A stretch of DNA of 36,122 bases, taken from JAMOQA01 sp964420365. Lineage in GTDB: Bacteria; Acidobacteriota; Polarisedimenticolia; J045. This document shows positions 34,593 through 36,122 of the stretch, piece by piece (the stretch's first letter is position 1; each line of letters begins with the position of its first letter). The position numbers and the translations under genes are program-made. The notes under the pieces were generated by a model. It saw only the letters and a program-made list of their open reading frames with translations, had not been told where the DNA came from and ran no database searches. The DNA is taken from positions 1-36,122 of the forward strand of contig CAYQTA010000065.1 in NCBI GenBank assembly GCA_964420365.1, written 5' to 3'.

Positions 34593-35600
34593 GTGACGAC
34601 GACCGAGACTCCACCCGTGGCCGAGACCACGCTCACGATCGACCGGGACGCGCTCCTGCGACCCGTGCTCGCCCAGATCGAGCCCCTCCTCGTCAAGGCA
34701 CGGGAGAGCGAGCACGCGGTCCGGCTGCGGATCGAGCCCCACGCCGTCGAGGTCAGCCCCTGGGAACGCGACGTCGTCCTCGACGTGCTCGCCGGGGAAC
34801 GGACCGAGACCAACACGACCCCGTACCGGGTGGTCGAGGCGATCGCCTGGCAGGTCCGCGTCCTCGGTGACCTGCAGCGGCTGGCAAAGAAGTCCGCGGA
34901 GGAACGGGACACCGTCCGGGGTGACCTCTACCGGGACGCGGTCCTGGGCACGGCGATCTACCAGGAGCTCCAGCAGATCGTGGGAGCCCTGGTCGTCTCC
35001 GGGAAGAGGGACGCGGTCCAGCCCCTCTCCCAGCTCCAGAACAAGGTGAACCGGGCGCTCAAGCTCGTGCGGCAGGAGCTGCCCCCGGAACTCGCCAACG
35101 GCCTCCGGGACGCCGCCGCGTCCCTCGTCTCGGTCCCCGACGAGGCCCGGCTGGAGGCGCCCCCGGAGCCGAAACCCCGCCGGCGGCGCCGGCCCGCGGA
35201 GGCGCAGGAACAGCCGGCGGACGTCACGATCCGCGTTCATCGGCCGGCCGCGAAGGACGGCGGGCCCGGCCTGGCCCACGTGGTCCTCCTCGTCCTCGGC
35301 ACGGCCCTCCTCGTCGGGGGCCTCGTGTTCGCGCTGACCGGGAAACCGCGACAGGTGGAACCGACCGACCTCGCCATGCAGCCGGGAATCGTCTCCGTCG
35401 CGGGAGAGGCGCCCGCCTTCGAGGTCACGGTCGACCCGCTCGCCTGGCGGGGGATGGACGAGGGGGCCCGGACCCGGCTCGTCTTCTCCGTCGCCTCGGT
35501 GATCAAGAAGAAGGGCTACACGACGGCCCGGTTCGTCCTTCCCGACGGCAGGGTGGTCGCCGAGTGGGAAAAGGGCAAGCGCGTCCGCTTCTCTCCCTGA
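34593..35600 (+). CDS. Single-span membrane protein of unknown function
   Basis: A 335-residue protein. Residues 1-180 are predicted cytoplasmic and largely helical (DRDALLRPVLAQIEPLLVKA; LYRDAVLGTAIYQELQQIVG; LQNKVNRALKLVRQELPPEL). A basic linker (KPRRRRRPAEA) precedes one transmembrane helix (about 227-248, HVVLLVLGTALLVGGLVFAL) and a small extracytoplasmic domain of about 85 residues (VEVTVDPL-like FEVTVDPLAW; LVFSVASVIKKKGYTTARFVL). I do not recognise a family. The GTG start follows CGGGAGGG by about 9 bases. It is divergent from the cysteine desulfurase; nothing ties it to the non-coding repeats downstream. Confidence 0.7.
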   Translation: MTTTETPPVAETTLTIDRDALLRPVLAQIEPLLVKARESEHAVRLRIEPHAVEVSPWERDVVLDVLAGERTETNTTPYRVVEAIAWQVRVLGDLQRLAKKSAEERDTVRGDLYRDAVLGTAIYQELQQIVGALVVSGKRDAVQPLSQLQNKVNRALKLVRQELPPELANGLRDAAASLVSVPDEARLEAPPEPKPRRRRRPAEAQEQPADVTIRVHRPAAKDGGPGLAHVVLLVLGTALLVGGLVFALTGKPRQVEPTDLAMQPGIVSVAGEAPAFEVTVDPLAWRGMDEGARTRLVFSVASVIKKKGYTTARFVLPDGRVVAEWEKGKRVRFSP

Positions 35601-35694
35601 CGCCCCGGCCCCGGCCGAGGGACCGGCGTTCCGCGAGCCGGGCCCCGCGCACGGACCCGGCCCAGACGTCGCCGGCAGGTAACCCGCGGGTTTC

Positions 35695-35717
35695 GTAGCG
35701 GTCGCCGGCAGGCGACC
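35695..35717 (+). repeat. Solitary REP-like hairpin
   Basis: GTAG followed by the perfect palindrome GGTCGCC-GGCA-GGCGACC. It matches the left end of the element at 35890 with two differences in 23 bases. Confidence 0.6.
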
Positions 35718-35725
35718 GGTCTCTC

Positions 35726-35842
35726 GCAGGGGTTGCCGGCAGGCGGCCCGGGCGGCGCAACGCGCCGCGCACCACGCGACGACCGCGCACGACGCCGACA
35801 CGCGCGCCCTCCACCCTCGGGCGGCCTCCCGGCCGCCCCTAC
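35726..35842. repeat. REPIN/BIME-like element, copy 1 (117 bp)
   Basis: Two hairpin ends in inverted orientation around a core of about 65 bp. The right end is CGGGCGGCCTCCCGGCCGCCCCTAC in form, with GTAG at its head on the minus strand; the left end has decayed (GCAGGGGTTGCCGGCAGGC). The core (cgcgcaccacgcgacg...gcgccctccaccctcgg) is nearly identical to copy 2, 164 bases away. Confidence 0.7.
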
Positions 35843-35889
35843 ATGAACCCACGAAACCCGCAGCCCGCGCCCTCGTGTACGGGTCTCCT

Positions 35890-36006
35890 GTAGGGGTCGC
35901 CGGAAGGCGACCCGGGCGGCGCGCAGCGCCGCGCACCACGCGACGGACGCGCATGACGCCGACACGCGCGCCCTCCACCCTCGGGCGGCCTGCCGGCCGC
36001 CCCTAC
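35890..36006. repeat. REPIN/BIME-like element, copy 2 (117 bp)
   Basis: Bounded by GTAGGGG at the left and CCCCTAC at the right; the 25-base ends match 20 of 25 as inverted repeats. Each end is itself a hairpin: GTCGCC-GGAA-GGCGAC on the left and GGGCGGCC-TGCC-GGCCGCCC on the right. GTAG plus a hairpin, paired head-on, is the architecture of REP doublets mobilised by RAYT transposases. The right end provides the stop codon of the next gene. Confidence 0.75.
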
Positions 36007-36122
36007 CTCGTCCAGCGATCGATCCAGGCGAGCACGGTGTCGTGCCACAGGATGCTGTTCGCCGGCTTCAGCACCCAGTGGTTCTCGTCGGGGAAGTAGA
36101 GGAGCTGGCTCGGGATCCCCCG
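36003..36122 (-). CDS. S9-family peptidase, C-terminal fragment (runs off the window)
   Basis: The last 39 codons of a minus-strand gene whose 5' part lies beyond the right edge. LLYFPDENHWVLKPANSILW matches the C-terminal segment of prolyl oligopeptidase/acylaminoacyl-peptidase (S9) enzymes, where the His of ENHW is the catalytic histidine; HDTVLAWIDRWTR ends the protein. The TAG stop lies inside the GTAGGGG end of the REPIN-like element, so insertion of the repeat apparently set or replaced the original terminus. The Ser and Asp of the triad are outside the window. Confidence 0.75.
   Translation of the reverse strand, partial: RGIPSQLLYFPDENHWVLKPANSILWHDTVLAWIDRWTR

Larger units (their letters stand above)
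35601..36002. other. 402-base non-coding region filled with REP-like repeats
   Basis: From 35695 on, the sequence is nearly all palindromic repeat material: a solitary REP-like hairpin and two 117-bp paired elements. 35601-35694 contains a further partial copy of GTCGCCGGCAGG (35668-35679) but no gene. Open frames here on either strand run through the palindromes and have no ribosome sites. Confidence 0.7.

Noticed and set aside
35695..36006. CRISPR array
   Set aside because: The repeats are palindromic 117-bp units with conserved cores and no unique spacers; they fit REP-type elements.
35503..36048. Minus-strand open frames across the repeats
   Set aside because: They read through the repeated palindromes giving near-duplicate Arg/Ala-rich peptides, with no ribosome sites.

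Overview
The window comes from a very GC-rich (roughly 70% or more by eye) bacterial chromosome with densely packed genes, frequent GTG starts and many 4-base GTGA/ATGA stop-start overlaps. The genes are housekeeping ones (GatB, GlmU/GlmS, PanBCD, PurH, FolK, RlmN, FtsEX, a cysteine desulfurase) mixed with TPR proteins and secreted or membrane metallohydrolases. GlmU and GlmS point to a cell wall. A DnaE2 polymerase, a probable sigma-54 site, a flagellin-modification-like DUF115 gene and an exosortase-type acyl gene set fit a diderm bacterium of an under-sampled lineage (Acidobacteriota, Myxococcota, Planctomycetota or a candidate phylum). I cannot place it more precisely. No rRNA, tRNA, CRISPR array or transposase gene was seen.

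Layout. 24-3206 (+) is the error-prone polymerase dnaE2. 3223-7101 (-) is a coupled operon gatB > membrane-anchored HExxH protein > ftsE > ftsX, every junction a GTGA overlap. 7225-9903 (+) is a divergently transcribed secreted M1-like peptidase. 9977-13459 (-) holds folK > deoxynucleoside kinase, then panB > panC > panD behind its own promoter. 13562-19327 (+) holds a small TPR-like protein, glmU, glmS and a ClC-CBS anion transporter; GlmS and GlmU supply UDP-GlcNAc. 19291-21174 (-) is a two-gene unit, a 143-residue helical protein and a DUF115/MptE-like protein, behind a sigma-54-type promoter. 21438-23809 (+) is a secreted PLC/S1-nuclease-like protein coupled to purH. 23825-27193 (-) has two membrane-anchored TPR proteins with separate promoters. 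27292-28353 (+) is rlmN.

The most unusual part is 28361-33330. A minus-strand operon encodes a LuxI/FeeM-type N-acyltransferase fused to a degenerate receiver domain, an isoprenylcysteine-methyltransferase-like membrane protein, and a FabH-type ketoacyl-ACP synthase III. Divergent from it is an acyl-CoA ligase resembling the exosortase-A-associated type. Together these look like a module for making an acylated metabolite or signal. The 387-base gap between them holds a 34-bp exact copy of the rlmN 3' end, a hairpin abutting a ribosome binding site, and a TTGACA promoter.

33339-35600 holds a NifS/IscS-type cysteine desulfurase (-) and an unrecognised single-span membrane protein (+). 35601-36006 is non-coding and carries two 117-bp REPIN/BIME-like elements plus a solitary REP-like hairpin. 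The last element supplies the stop codon of an S9-family peptidase that enters from the right edge (-).
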